In this document: one piece after another, positions 12,201 through 26,200 of the stretch
How the letters are laid out: every line of letters starts with the position of its first letter
How positions within the stretch are numbered: the first letter of the stretch is position 1
Assembly (NCBI GenBank): GCA_963585895.1
Contig: OY757939.1
Span: forward strand, 32,575,595-32,639,594
Reading direction: 5' to 3'
DNA length: 64,000 nucleotides
Source: Sepioteuthis lessoniana
Lineage: Eukaryota > Mollusca > Cephalopoda > Myopsida > Loliginidae
Notes under the pieces: model-generated
What the model was told of the DNA's origin: nothing
Database searches by the model: none
What the model saw: only the letters and a program-made list of their open reading frames with translations
Position numbers and translations under genes: made by a program

Positions 12201-15200
12201 TTAAAAAATATCTTTCATACCAATATTTGTTTGGACAAGTCAATTCATTCTTTGTGCTACTCATATTTTTTAACCCACAAATGTTCAGTCATCGGAACAA
12301 ATCTTGGTATGATAATGACTTAAAATTGGGAGATACGATCTATCATAATTTGCTATAACTACATGGTGCTAGGAAACTAAAAAGAATAACTAAATATTTA
12401 CAGTGTTATGACTTGTTTTATGTTTTGTTGGTGATTCCTGTAGACTCCTTTTAGAGTGAAGGGCTGCAACCACTCCACACCAATAATCCTCCGGTAGTTT
12501 CAGTAGCAAGAAACTTTTATAGGATGGAGTTTATAGCTACATAAACAATTTTCTTGTATTTAAATTTTCTGTTTTTTAGTATTTGGTTTTCTTTAAAATA
12601 GTTATGTATATTTATTTTATTCTGAAAAATATTTTTCTTTTTACAATTAAAACACAAAGAATACTTCACTATACTACAACAGAGTGGAATTTTACAAACT
12701 ATAAGTATTAACTGTTTGTTTAATAATGAAGCTCAAATCTATATATCTAAGTCCAACCAAAATAATTTGAATAATAGGAATTGAGTCAAAGAGAAAATGT
12801 GTTAGTCTAAGTAGGGTATTTGGCCAAGATTTTAAATTATGAATGACGTAAGTTTTGTTGGCAATTCAAACTATCAGACTAAAGGGGTTAAAATTTGGAA
12901 GATATTCAAAGTAATAATAGACTTGTGTTCATCAAAGTGAGTTCTGTGAAATCCAAGGTTTTCATAGAAATAAAAATATTTTATAAAAACTGAAAACAAA
13001 ATAAAATAAATAAAGGTAAAAAAGAAAAAGAAAAAAACCAGTCACTAGTTTCAAAATATTTTTTTTACAAAAGTGAATGAATCAAGGAAAAGAAATGAAA
13101 AGATTTCAATCAGAAGATGAAATCTCTTTGTATTAATCTTCCTTTAATAATTCATCATGACAATTTATAGCAAATAAAAACTGAGTTAATCTATCATTTG
13201 AATTTTTAAAAATATCAAACCCTTCACTACCAAGTTAGATCAAAATTGTTTAGCCATATATATAATCTTTGTGCAGCTAGCCCTTTTACAGATAAGTTCC
13301 ATCTTTAACTCTTTTATCACAAAGTTTTTTTTTTTTGTTTTTAATTCTTGGATATGCACAATTATGCTTTGAGTGTGGACCAAAATGAAAGTGAAATACA
13401 ACTGGGACACTATTGTTTCAATAAGAGTGAAAGGGTTAATCAATTTTTTTCAGATAGTTTTTCCTTCATCTAATATCTTAAAGTTAAAGTGGTATGGGTT
13501 GTATGGAGGAGAGAGAAACAAAACAAAACAAAAAACACATGGGTTTCATTTTTTTTTTTTAGAAAATGAAATAAGATTCCTTTGACAAAAAATAATTATG
13601 GGAATCACTGCTATATATTGATCACAAAGTCCAATTGACCAGCTCAAAGTAAACCATGAAGAGTTACAACTGTCAAACAAAGAAAGAAATAAAGCAAAGC
13701 TACTTACTAGGTTTGTAGGCAGTTTATAACCGGGCAGATATTTGACATTTTCATGTTTTGTGTTGATGATATCTGTTAATTTCTGATCACCAATCATCTC
13801 TTCATAAACATACATCCTCACTTCAGAAACAAATTTGTCTGGTTTCTTAGTCACATTTTCACCAACAATCTTTGCTATAGCTGATCCCCTGTTAGAAAAA
13901 AAAGTTTTAGAAATTTAAAAGAATTTCATATATGTTGCAGACTTTATTAGATGATTAAAAGGCAAGTCTATCTTAAAGAGGTTATGACTTAGCCACTGTC
14001 AAGTTCAAACAACATTACATATATATCATCATCATCGCGTGCTGCTAGTACGGATTTCCCAAACTCTCTGCTGCCACTTGTCCCTATTGTCCATTGCTCT
14101 TAGTAGGTCTTTCATGCTACATTCTATATCAGTACAGAGCTGTTGTAGATAGGTTCTAGCTGGTCACTCTACACTTGCTTGTCAGTGTTAGGGGGTCCAT
14201 TGGTTATGAGCTTGCCCTTACTTCTCCAGCAGTGTCTCGCATGTCTTGTTTAATTTGGATGGTTTATGAGAAAGGCAGTAGGTGTCCATACAGCTGCTGC
14301 TTTGTGGGATACTGCCTCCAGGACTTGTTCCAATACAGCTCACAGCATTTTTGTGCAATTGCTGTCAAGCTTTCTCTCCATGCGCTTAGTCAGCGTCCAT
14401 GTGGTGCATCCACACAGCAGAAGTAAAACGACCGCTGCTTAGAAAAAAGCTGCATTTTATTTTATTTTATCTGATAGGTCTAACTTCCATATGACCAATA
14501 GTCTATCGATAGCTGTCATTTTTGGTAGATGAGATGCTGTTTCCGAGATAGGTGAACTTGTCCACAAGTTTCATAGATCTACCATTTAGTGTGGAGATGT
14601 CACCTGTTTGATTAAAGCTCATAAACTCTGTTTTGTCTGCGTCGACAGAGGCCTATGCCACCTGCAACCCATACCAGACTATGCAGCAGGGATTGGGCCT
14701 GGGCAGGTGTATGCACTAGATACACGATGACATCAGCATAGTCTGCGTCCATAATTGTTTGTGCAGAGTTTCTTCTGCTTCTCGCCTTTGTCAGCGAAAA
14801 GCCATTTTCTTTTATTAAATCTACCAACATTCAAAGCATGTAGTCTAGGCAAATAAACAGGTATGGAGCTAATGTGACCCCTTGCAGCACATCTGTGACA
14901 ATGTCAAAGGAGTCTGTGTCTCCGTTTGGTGAGCGAACTTTTACTTTTGTGTTTTTTGGGAAGATTGTAGGCTAGAAGTATTTGCTCCATCTTCCCTCAG
15001 TGTATAGAGTTAAATGCCTTTGAGAAGTCTACAATTAATAGTGTCACCTCGAGGATTGTCAAAATTTGTGATGTTGTGGATTGATTTCTTCAAAAGCTAT
15101 TTTGGTTCTTCCTAAATTTCAGGTTTTATGTGGTGGAGTAGCAGAGCATTGTAAATCTTGGCTGCTGTGGAAGTAAGGGTTATACCTCAATAGTTCTTGG

Positions 15201-18200
15201 CTATTTTGAGGTCACCTTTCTTGGGGAAAGGAAAGATGCAGCCTTTTGTCCATCTGCCTATTATGTTGTGGTTGTATACGGCGTTGCAATATGTTGTCAA
15301 ATTTCCTTGTTTTCCATACTTCTGGGAGTATTTCATGAAGACCTGCAGCTTTCCTATTTTCAATTTTTCTTAGTACTACATAGAGTTCTTGCCTAAACTG
15401 TCCTAGTTTGACGTCTAGTGGATTGCTAATGATTTTCGTGATAGGTTTATAAGTAACTTTGGGGGATTTTCCAAGCAGATTCTTGAAATATTGTTTCCAC
15501 AGGTGTATTCATTCTTCTTGGCTAGCAGCTTTTACTTTCACTCTTGCAGTGCTCTTCCTTCTACTTACCTCATTTACAGTCTTATCCTAGATTGCCTATC
15601 TTCAACTGAGTCTCTAATCTTATTGATCTGGTCTTGGATGTATTCTGTTTGTTCTTTTAGGTATGTGTTATTTAGTTCACTTTGTGCCTTCTCAAGTTTC
15701 TGAGCGTTGGCGTTATTTGGGTTTCTCCTATTGAATAGGGATGCGGTTTTCATGTTGTCCCATTTTTTTTCTTAACTGTTAATGTAGGCAATTTCATAAG
15801 TCATAAATTTAATAATTTAGCTATTTATCAGTGTTTTTAGGTAAGTGGTGAAAAAATTTAATAAAATAGATATTAGTAGTCAGTTAATATAGGAGAAACT
15901 TGAAAAATTTTTCCCAAGAAAACGTGTGTAAGAAAATCAGTTTTAATATTCTACCACATCAACATGTTTTCTCCAGGTCATGTAAAACATAAAGAGTAAT
16001 GAGCCTTATCCTGCCATGGTGACCCATAACATGTTTATTTGGGAGTATGAATTTGGAGTTTTCCTTTAATTAAACATGTTGCCTGACCAAAGTTAGAGAA
16101 TCCAGTCTGTCCTATCTACCTAATTAAGAAGGATGTTAAAAAAGTAAGACCCAGACTAAAATAAATCAACTGGAATCAAAACATTGGGAAATCTGTAAAT
16201 ACCAAGTCTCCTTTTACCATTTTCATGCAATATTGTTTAAATTTGCCTCTCAACACAGATTTTTGTCTTTTGTAAATCCTTCAAGATAAAGACAAATACA
16301 TCAAGTGAATCTGTAAATGTAAAGAAATAATATTTTTTTTTTTTTTAAACACTTGATTGCTGCAAAGGATAGAATGTTCATCAGAATATATTTTTATTCA
16401 ATTAAATCTATTTCAAAAAGAAAACAAAATTTACATTTGCCACTAATTTTGTCAAAGGCACTTTTGTTCAAGTGAGCCTTTACAAAAAAGAAAAAAGAAA
16501 GGGGGGAGGCGGGAAACACGTATATTCAAGATGAGTATATTTTTTCTTTTTATATTGTGAACAGATTTCTTAGAGTTATTTGGATTCAGTAATTCCAGTT
16601 TTCATAAATTTCTAATATTTTGCCAGTAAATTAAATATGCACAAACATACACACATACATATATTTCATTTGTTTTTATGATATATCATAAAGGTAAAAG
16701 TAAGAGATAAGTTAATACTCTCTTTCAAAGAAAACAAAGATGTAGACACCTATATTAGTAATGGAATACAATATATAGTTTTCTTCTTACAAACATTTAA
16801 TTCCTAACAAGCACTTAAAAATAAATAAGACATCAGCTATGATATTCATTTCAAATTTCATACTTGCTATTAATTAAGCTTAGTTTGACACATGTAATAA
16901 ACATGCAGTGAGAAATGAACTCATTATTAATGGTCTGCTGATCTAGCTTGTTAATCATATGACACCATTCGAGGTGTGTCTATTTTTGATGTCATATTTG
17001 AATTATTAAAAGAATAGAAAAAAAAAAATAAGGCTTCAATTCAACTGTTGCAACTGTTAAAGAATGATAGAAAAATCAGTTTTTTTTTAAAAACGGACAT
17101 GAAGAGGAGAAATGTGTGAGAAAAAGAAATACTGGAATAGTAGGGTTTTTTTAAAATTTTTTATTTTTAAGAGAAAACGTAGTGTGATAAACCAAGTTTA
17201 GAAAATCAAATCTATCTCTTTGTAGCCATTTTGAAGGTTCTACATAAAGGAGACTTTTTGAAGGTCATTAAATATCCTTGTATCAACAGTACAGGTATGT
17301 CTTTTCCAACAGTTAAGAGAGCAATTCACCTAAATCTGTCACTCTCCCTTCCCATCTCTGCTAGCAGGTTGTTGTCAAAGAAGTTATATCACAGTAGAGC
17401 ATCTTCCTCCAATTCTTTCTGCTCAGATTACATGATAACCTTGTCTTCCTACCCTAAAGAGGTGAAGGCATTTCTGTAGGTGAAGGCTATGAAAGACTAT
17501 AAATATCTACCCAAGATATACCTTGCCAGAATGAGAGAGAGAGAGTTTATGAAGTGCATAGTAAACATTCCAATTATACTATTATAAGTATAGTTAATGG
17601 AATCTTGACTGCTCATGCCTTTCATATAGGATTGGTTGATTTACATCTTGGTTTTTGAAAAAGCATTTATTTTCACTTTTACAGAGAATTTTTTCAATTA
17701 AAGCTTTAGATTTAAATTAAAATTTAATTATATTAGAATGTGATTTGATTTAAGCAAGTTACAGTAACACTGGAAAAAAAAATGGTACATCACAGAAGTA
17801 CTTTTTATTAGTACAATAGCATTAAAATGTTCTGAGAGAATAAAGCAATTTCCAGTCCAATTTACAATCTAATAATAGAGTGAAGTCTGTGTTTGTACTC
17901 ACCCCAATCATTAAGATTTCATAAAAAATAATTTTTTGTTCAAATACTTATTTATAATTATAATATAAATTCATTTAGATGTAATTTCAAGACACTGGCA
18001 TTAAAATTAAAAAAAAAGAAAAAAAAAAAATCACTCCAATGGATGGAACAAATAGAATAAGAAAATCTTAAAAACATAAAAAATTAAATCACTTAAAATA
18101 TGCTATGCATTATAAGAAAGTAAAAAAAAAATTGCAATGATCTAGTTTCTTTGTTATAAGGGCATATCAACCTTCATGGGTAATTTAAAGCCAATGTAAT

Positions 18201-19396
18201 CCTTATTGAATAACAGCAGTGATACTATTTAACCCATACCAGATAAAAGGGTTCAGACCTTTCTCAAGGTTATTAGTCCAAATGTGAATGTAATAATGTC
18301 ATGTTTGAACTTGCTTACTATGATGTAACAGTATTCTGAAATTTGTAACAATGGTCTGTTAGTTTAGCTTGTTAACTGTTATATCATCGAAGGTATCTAT
18401 AGTTTGATTTCATAGTTGTTTTATTTGAAAAAAAAAAAAAAATTTTTTTAGAAATTGTCAAAACATGCCCCTTCCAAGGGTATTAGAGCAAAGTGAAAGC
18501 AAACAGACTCATTTAGGGTTTGAACTCAGGTTGGCAATTTTATATCCAATGGCATTAACCATTATGCCAAGTGCACCTTCTCCTGGGGATTTATATAGTT
18601 GATGATAGTGTTTAATGGTACATCAACCCTTGTGAGTTATTTAATGCCAAATCTTATTTGTATATATAGGATTTGTAAGCAAATAATTTGTCAGTAACTT
18701 TATTTTTCGACAGGTTGTTAGAGCTCATTTGTTTGCATGCAGTTAAATGGTTTCAAGTATTCCTATCTAATAATAGTAATTATATCTATCAAATATTCCA
18801 ATGTAATATAGATAATTTGCACATAGCTGTTTAGTTTCAAATAACTAATAATCATAATCCTTAGTAAATGATTGAACAGTTCTATTTGACCTATGAATGG
18901 TAACATAACAAGTACTACTACTTTGTATCCGAGTGGACCCAAGAGTAATGACAATGAAGGTTGGTTGGTTGGTTCCTTTGTTTAATGGCATATCAACCTT
19001 TGTGGGTCATCTAATGTAAGAGCCATCCTTGTAGAAGAACAGCAATGATACAAGTAATCTGTAGCTGGGGGGGATAAGGCAGTTCATGCCTTTCCCAAGT
19101 GTATTAGTCTGAAAGTGAACATAATAGTGAAATTAGAGTTTGAACTCGCTTACTTTGAGGCCTCAGTCCAGCACTTTCGTCATTACACCATGGGGACTCC
19201 CCCTTAGTAATCAAGAAATACTCCACATTCCCCAAAGCCCCAGGACTGGAGCCTCACCATCAGATGCAGTTTAGTATCATATCCAGGTGACCCAGTGGGC
19301 AGACATGGGTCTTACCCCTTAGCAGAAGTGCAGGGTTAATGCAGTCCAGCATATTCTACAGCTCCAACCAACAAGGCTGTTATGCAGATGAAATTG

Positions 19397-19443
<47 letters not shown>

Positions 19444-19519
19444 GAGAGAGATTAAATAGCATAGTCTACTTAATTATTATCACTAGAGAAAAAAAAATAC
19501 TGATATTTAAATTTCTCAG

Positions 19520-19560
<41 letters not shown>

Positions 19561-22500
19561 AAAGATACTTAATAACAAACACTACATATAAATTTTTGTT
19601 GTGGGTCCAAAGAGAGAATAAAAATATTTTAAAATAGGTAGGTCCACAAAGAGATTTGTATTTTTTGAATTTATTTATTCATTTTGTTCTTACATATGTG
19701 TAGGTTTCCAGCTTGTTGCTTTCGTCAGAGAACATATATGGCACAAGGCCTTGTAAATGGGATACTCAATGTGACTTGAACTCACTTGTGTCTTAAGTAA
19801 TGCTTCATGTTACCCCAATGATGGAATTTATCATTACTCTGTAATGAGACCAAATTGTGTGACTGATGTCAATTAAAAAGTCACACTGTATTTCGTGTAC
19901 AAGTGATATTTTAAACATCTTGTTTTTAGCTGATTTTTTTTTTTTTTACTTCTGAAGAAAAATAATTACTCAAATATTCTATGTAATAAATTAAGTCTTA
20001 ATAAACAAATTCTTAAAACTTTTAACATACTTGTTATCCATAAAACTGACCAAATTTTGGATAAAATGTTTTTAAAAGGTTGTTATAAGTTCAGAGATTA
20101 ACAGGGCAGAGTGGATGTTAATCTTTTAATTTAGGAGGTATTTTTCTTATACCAATTTTTCATTTATTTTGTTATAAAAATCAAGTTTTGAGAAGGATCT
20201 GAGTTCAAAACAAATCTTACTATGCTACCTTATTATGCTGGGAAAATACATACTTTTATGAAGTACCTAAGTACTGTTTTTGATTGAGGTAAAAACTGTA
20301 GGTAATATCTTGTTTAATAATACACTTTATCTTAATGTCTGGTGCAATTATTACTCAAATTTTAGCCAATATGAAAGCTCTACTTATTTTAACAAATAAA
20401 AGATGTGGCAAGTTTAATAAAATAGGTTTATATTATTTTGGTGAGGCAAAGGTCAATTTGGAAATTTCAACTTTTAAAATGATTTATAAAGAGAGATTGA
20501 CCCCTGAGTCAATGTACAATATAATTTAAACATAAATATTATAATAAAGAAATAAATGACTGAACAAGCACTATAATTAGTATGATACAAGATATCTGTT
20601 ATCATACTACTTGTATAATACAGGCATACAAGTAGTTTTAAAAAGTTTGCATTACAATGTGCATGCTGAAACAATTTTATCCCATTATTTGAATATATTA
20701 GTTAACATTAATTTCAGTTAAAAAAAAAAAAACAAAAAAAACAAACAAACAAGAAAACAACTTGAAACACTTTTATAAAATTATATTCAATATTTATACT
20801 TTTCTAAAGATCCAAGTAGTTGGCTGAGAGAATCAATGACAGGGAAAAAAAAAAATTTAGTTCAAATAGCACCAATTCAAAATTTTCAACTTGTTTCAAT
20901 GATTAAAATTTTATAGAAATAAAAAAAAAATTGACAATGATTGGGTTAGGTGAAAAAGGCTAAACTTGTCAAAACCTCAAATTAACTTATTTTAATGGCA
21001 TGTCAACATGTCTAGGGTTATTCTCTTCCTAGATGCTAAGGAATTGTATTCATTGTACATTGATATTTAGATTTTTGAGTAATTTTCTTAAGAGTATTTT
21101 GCACACAGTTATATATAAAGTATTCCTATTTAATACAAATAATTTGAAAACAGTTATATGGTTTCAAGTATTACAATCTAATACTAATAATTATATGGTT
21201 TCAAATAATTATTTCTATTTAATAAAAGTCATTTTTTTGCACAGTCATATGGTTTTTAAGTGATGAGTCTTAATATAAATAATTTACACATATTTATATG
21301 GTATAAAGTGTTCCTATCAAATACAAATAATTTACACATATTTATATGGTATCAAGTATTCCTATCTAATGCAAATAATTTATAAATAAATCTATTTGCC
21401 CCATAGATGAGATCTTAAGAGGAACTACTAGTCGAGGTCAGAGTGAACACAGGAGTAAAGGTCCAGAACTAAAGTTTCACCATCAAATTTACTTTAAGGT
21501 CATACCCAGAACACCCCTTTTGTCTGCATGTGTGTGGGGGGGTACTACTCTGTAAGGGGATACAATCAGTGGAACTCAAATAAAGGCACAGTCTAAATAA
21601 ATAGCAAATATGGAAAAAATAAGTTTATTTTTTTGTTTTTCAAACTTCAATAATAAAGAGGAGATTAAAGTGAAATATTTATGATATAGATCAATTTAAT
21701 GTTACTTTTCTTTAGTAAAATAGAAGCATGCTTAGTGTAATGGCAATTGTCATAAGAGGTTGTATATGCAATCAGAGTTAAAATCCTTGTATTTTGCTTC
21801 GCACTAATGCTCTTGGGAAGGCATGAACCTGTTCCCTCATCCAGCTATGAGTAAATGGTAGGACAAACTGAGCTCTTTAGACTTGGTAAGGCAATCAGTC
21901 TAGAAAGAAAACTCAGAGTTCAAACCAGTAGTACTTCACTTCAAAATTGACCTTATGTCACATCCAGTAGGTGATTGAAGGGTTGGATAAATACTTTTAT
22001 AAGATATTAAGTACTGTTTATTGATTAAGGTAAAAGCTGTTGGTAACACCTTTTAACTACTAAGTTAGTTTAATAACTTATATTTCCTGTCATAAATGAC
22101 AACATGAGAGCTTTTGTTTGATGATAGATTTGAGTAAACAGAGGGAAAAAATAGCATTGAAAGAAAAGGAAAAAGAACAGAGAGAGAGAGAGAGAGATTA
22201 AGTTGTATAGTTATTACTAGTGAAAATGAAATTAGATATATTTGAGTTTCTAAAATGGCTCATGTTACCATAACAACAGAATTTCCCATTTCTCTGTAGT
22301 GAAACCTGATTGTATGACACAAATATTAGGATGTTTTGTAAGTAATTATGTTTTACCAGATATAAAAGCAAATATAAACCAAATTTATTTAAACATTATC
22401 ATCAAAAATGTAATCGCTCCATTTGTCTAACCAAGACTAAAGAACCCCGTCTGCTCTACCATTTATAAACTGGAGGGAAAACAGATATAAAAACAAATCC

Positions 22501-23252
22501 AAGTTTTTTTTTAAATTTTTTTTTTTTAAGTATCATCATAAAAAATGTAATCTTTTTTAATGATTGTAGCCCAATAGAAAGAATTTTCAATTCCTCATAT
22601 AAATATAGGGTTTTCCCCAGGAACCCCCCCCCCACAAAAAAAACATTTTCAACTTCTTGGTTTGTGAAATGTTCTTGCAATCAAAACAAATGAAAGAGTT
22701 AAACCTGATGAGTACAGGAAATGTAGAAGAGCTTTCCATACCATTGATCTTATCTTTGGTTAGTTGGGTTGCAGTTGTTAAAAATTATGGTGATTGCATT
22801 TTTGATAATAATATTTAAATAAATTTAACTTACATTTGTTTTTATATCTGTTCTCTCTCCAGTAAATAAATAGAGTACATGGGGGTTCTTTAGTCTCGGT
22901 AAGACAAACAGAGTGATTACATGTTTTATGGTAATATTAAGATAAATTACATTTGTTTTTATATCTTATTTAGTAAAACAATCACTTTTCTAACCTAATG
23001 TTTAAGGCCCACTGTATATTATATATAATTTGAGATTACATATAATTGGTGTCATAGTTATCTTTTGATGGAGAGGTCACTCTTATGAGCCTCTACCCAA
23101 CATCAGGTAAAGCATACCATTGATTTGCTTTTGGATTTATCTCCCTTGCTTCATTTCCACCATGCTGTATCCCATGGTTACCAATACTATGTGCTTGCAC
23201 AACTTGAAAAAAAAAAAGACATAAACAATGTTCTCTTGCTGTTAGCATACCA

Positions 23253-23296
<44 letters not shown>

Positions 23297-26200
23297 ACTT
23301 ATAAGCTTTTTAAAGAACTGACAATTCAAATCAGCATTTATAGGTTTGGTTTCTTTAATAGCATATCAATCTTCATGGTTTATTTAATGCCAAAGCTATT
23401 GTTGCAGAATAACAGCAGTGGTACAATTTAACACATAAAAGGTAGGGGGAGAAAGAATAGAGGGTTTATACCTTTCCCAAGAGTATGAGTTTGAAAGTAA
23501 ACGCAATAACACAAGTGGAGTTCAAACTCACTTTGAGGCTGCTGTCCAGTCATTATGCCACAGGGAACCCCCACTTCAACATTTATAGTGTTGAAGTCTT
23601 TATTTTTATTTCATTATAATAAAGAACGTGAGAATTCAACATTACTTGTTCTTGCAAAAAATAATTGAACATGCCTGGGAAGAAATTAGTCAAAACATTA
23701 TGTAAAAATCATGGTTGTTGTATATGATTAAGTAGGAGCTTGGCAGTTTGAGATAAGAGGAAACTTTGCTAAATGGCCATCTGTTAAATTTGAATCTTAT
23801 CTCCTTATCTTCTAAACAGGTGATAGCTGACAGAATTCTTGTCAAACAAGTCGAATAAATCCACATTTGTTTTAATTTCAATACTGTTTGTGTTCAATAT
23901 TTTATTTAGATGATAAGCAATAAGAAACTGTAAATCTAGCTCAATGGTAAGAGGCCTTTCCATCTTTGAGGTCAAGTCAACATTCTGAAACACAGATTAA
24001 TACTATGGCAAGTCAAAAGTTTTGCAATGTTTTGGTAATGTGAAGCACAATTTGGCTGTTCCAGCTGCTTTTGTCAGTGCTGTCAAGGTGATGAACCACA
24101 CTGGAGTGTGAGATGCTGACCTTGAATATGATTCACCAGATTTGTCTCGATGGAATCCACTTTTAGGTCTACCTGATCTTGCCTGATGGTTGAGATGCTT
24201 GCAACTGGAGCAAAATTTTTAGAAACATCTGGTTACTGTACTGCAATAAACTGTACTTTCAGCTTTCACACAACAAATGTTTTTAGTGGCTTCCATGATA
24301 TAAGCCAGTTTGAAATTGTAAAGCATTATATCCCAACTTAGACTATGTTGCATGTTCATCTGTATAGTATTCAAATCACATGAGCAGTGAAGCAATACAC
24401 AACATGTCAGCACACCAACTACCACAATACTACCAATTATAGTGGGAACTTTTCATAGCTTGAACTACTTCAGTCATGTGATATATTTGCCACAAACTAG
24501 CATGTACCAAAATATTTGAAAATGAAAACTGAATGTTTTAATTAAAATAAACAACCTTTGCCATCTTAAGATAAATCTTGTTTACACTTGTAAAATATTT
24601 GTCACTTATTTAGTGCTTGAATAGAAACTTAATTCACTATAAACTTTTCAGAAAAATCTGTCAAGTCATTTAGCACTTAATTAAAAAAGCGTAAATTTTT
24701 GAATTTTTTTTTTTAGTATTACCCAATTTGAATAGTATTCAACTATTAGCAAATAACTTTTGTATTTAAAGACATAACTAAAATTTTACCACAAACAGAC
24801 ACGAGGTATGATCAAAAAGCATCAAGGCTGAATACTTAAAATTTTCAAATCTAAATGAAGACAATCATGGCTAAGCAACTTATGGTTTGGTTTGATAGTA
24901 TTTTATGGCCCGAGCAACTTATATGATTAAGTGATGATGTCTAGACTGTTGTCTAGACATCTAGACTTCTTCTAAATGAATTAGAGTCAATTTGAGAAAA
25001 AAATTATATTGTCTTGAAATGCCTTCAACAAAATGTTTTTGGCACAATATATATTCACCAAACCTTCAGTTCCATGCAACTCCCCCTTCATCTCAAGGGG
25101 GAGATTTAAAGACATTAAAAGAAATATAATAGCTCAGCTTTATACCATATCAAAAGGGGAATATCAGAGGTGCTTCAACCAATGGGAAACTCACAGGAAT
25201 AGGTGAACTAAATGCAAAGGGGACTATTTTAAAGAAAATTAACATCTCATTTATTCTTAATTTCTGTCTTGGTAAATCTTGCTTCAGTCTTTTTGTGGTC
25301 ACGCTTTGTATATATTATATACAGATGTTGCAAAAACAACAGCTGTGCCACCATGACTCAGAGTCAGGCATAGTTTTGGGGTTCAAAGATTGATTACCAT
25401 TAACCTGGAGGGCCCCAGCAGTGTCTTACAATACCACCAGACTGTTAGCTTTCCGCCACATTATGGGAATGCCAGATCAAAATTCAGCCTCTTAAAGTAA
25501 TCCTAGCCAATGCGAATGATTGATTGATTTTAGCGACATGTCAACCTATCTGAGGGTTATTTTATGTCTAGAGGGAAAGTGATCACTTTTTTTGGGCAGT
25601 TTTTTTAAGAGTTGATTTTTGTTACACAATTGGAATACAAATAATTTATAAACAGATCTATTTGATCCATAGATGGAACCCTAACAAGTATTACCACTCC
25701 GAGTCAGAGTGGACCTGGGGGTAATAGCAATGAAAGAGTACTCCACACTCTCCAGAACTCGAACCTCAGCATCAAATGCAGTGTAGTATCATAGACAAGA
25801 AACCTCTTTTTAGAGGAGGACTTACCCTTTTGTAGGGATATAGTCAGCATATTCTAAGCAAAGCTAAAAAGACAGTTATGCTATTATAACAATGTTTAGT
25901 GTATTAAGATGTTATAACCAGTAGGTAAAAGCAAAGTATATTAATTATGTGATTAATTTTGTTAGCAAACAAGTCTTTCTCCATCTCTTATTCACTTTCT
26001 CATAACAATATGATTTTGATTTAAGCTAAGACCAGAGAGAATAATATAAAATCATTTCAGATATCTGAGGAAGGAGGATTCAAGTTTTTTTTTTATGTCA
26101 ACTTATCAAGCCCTTGAGCAGATAAGATTCAAAAGTTAAAAATTGCATAAAGCACAGATAAAGACTTACACTAGAGGAAATAGAGAAAATGAAATATCTT

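Noticed and set aside
13546..13707. Extension of GPD1 exon 2 frame past its donor
   Set aside because: GTAAGTA at 13701-13707 and continuity with exon 3 show this part is intron.
17231..17479. 82-codon plus-strand frame
   Set aside because: No motif, Ser/Leu-rich composition, no splice partners and no homologue I recognise.
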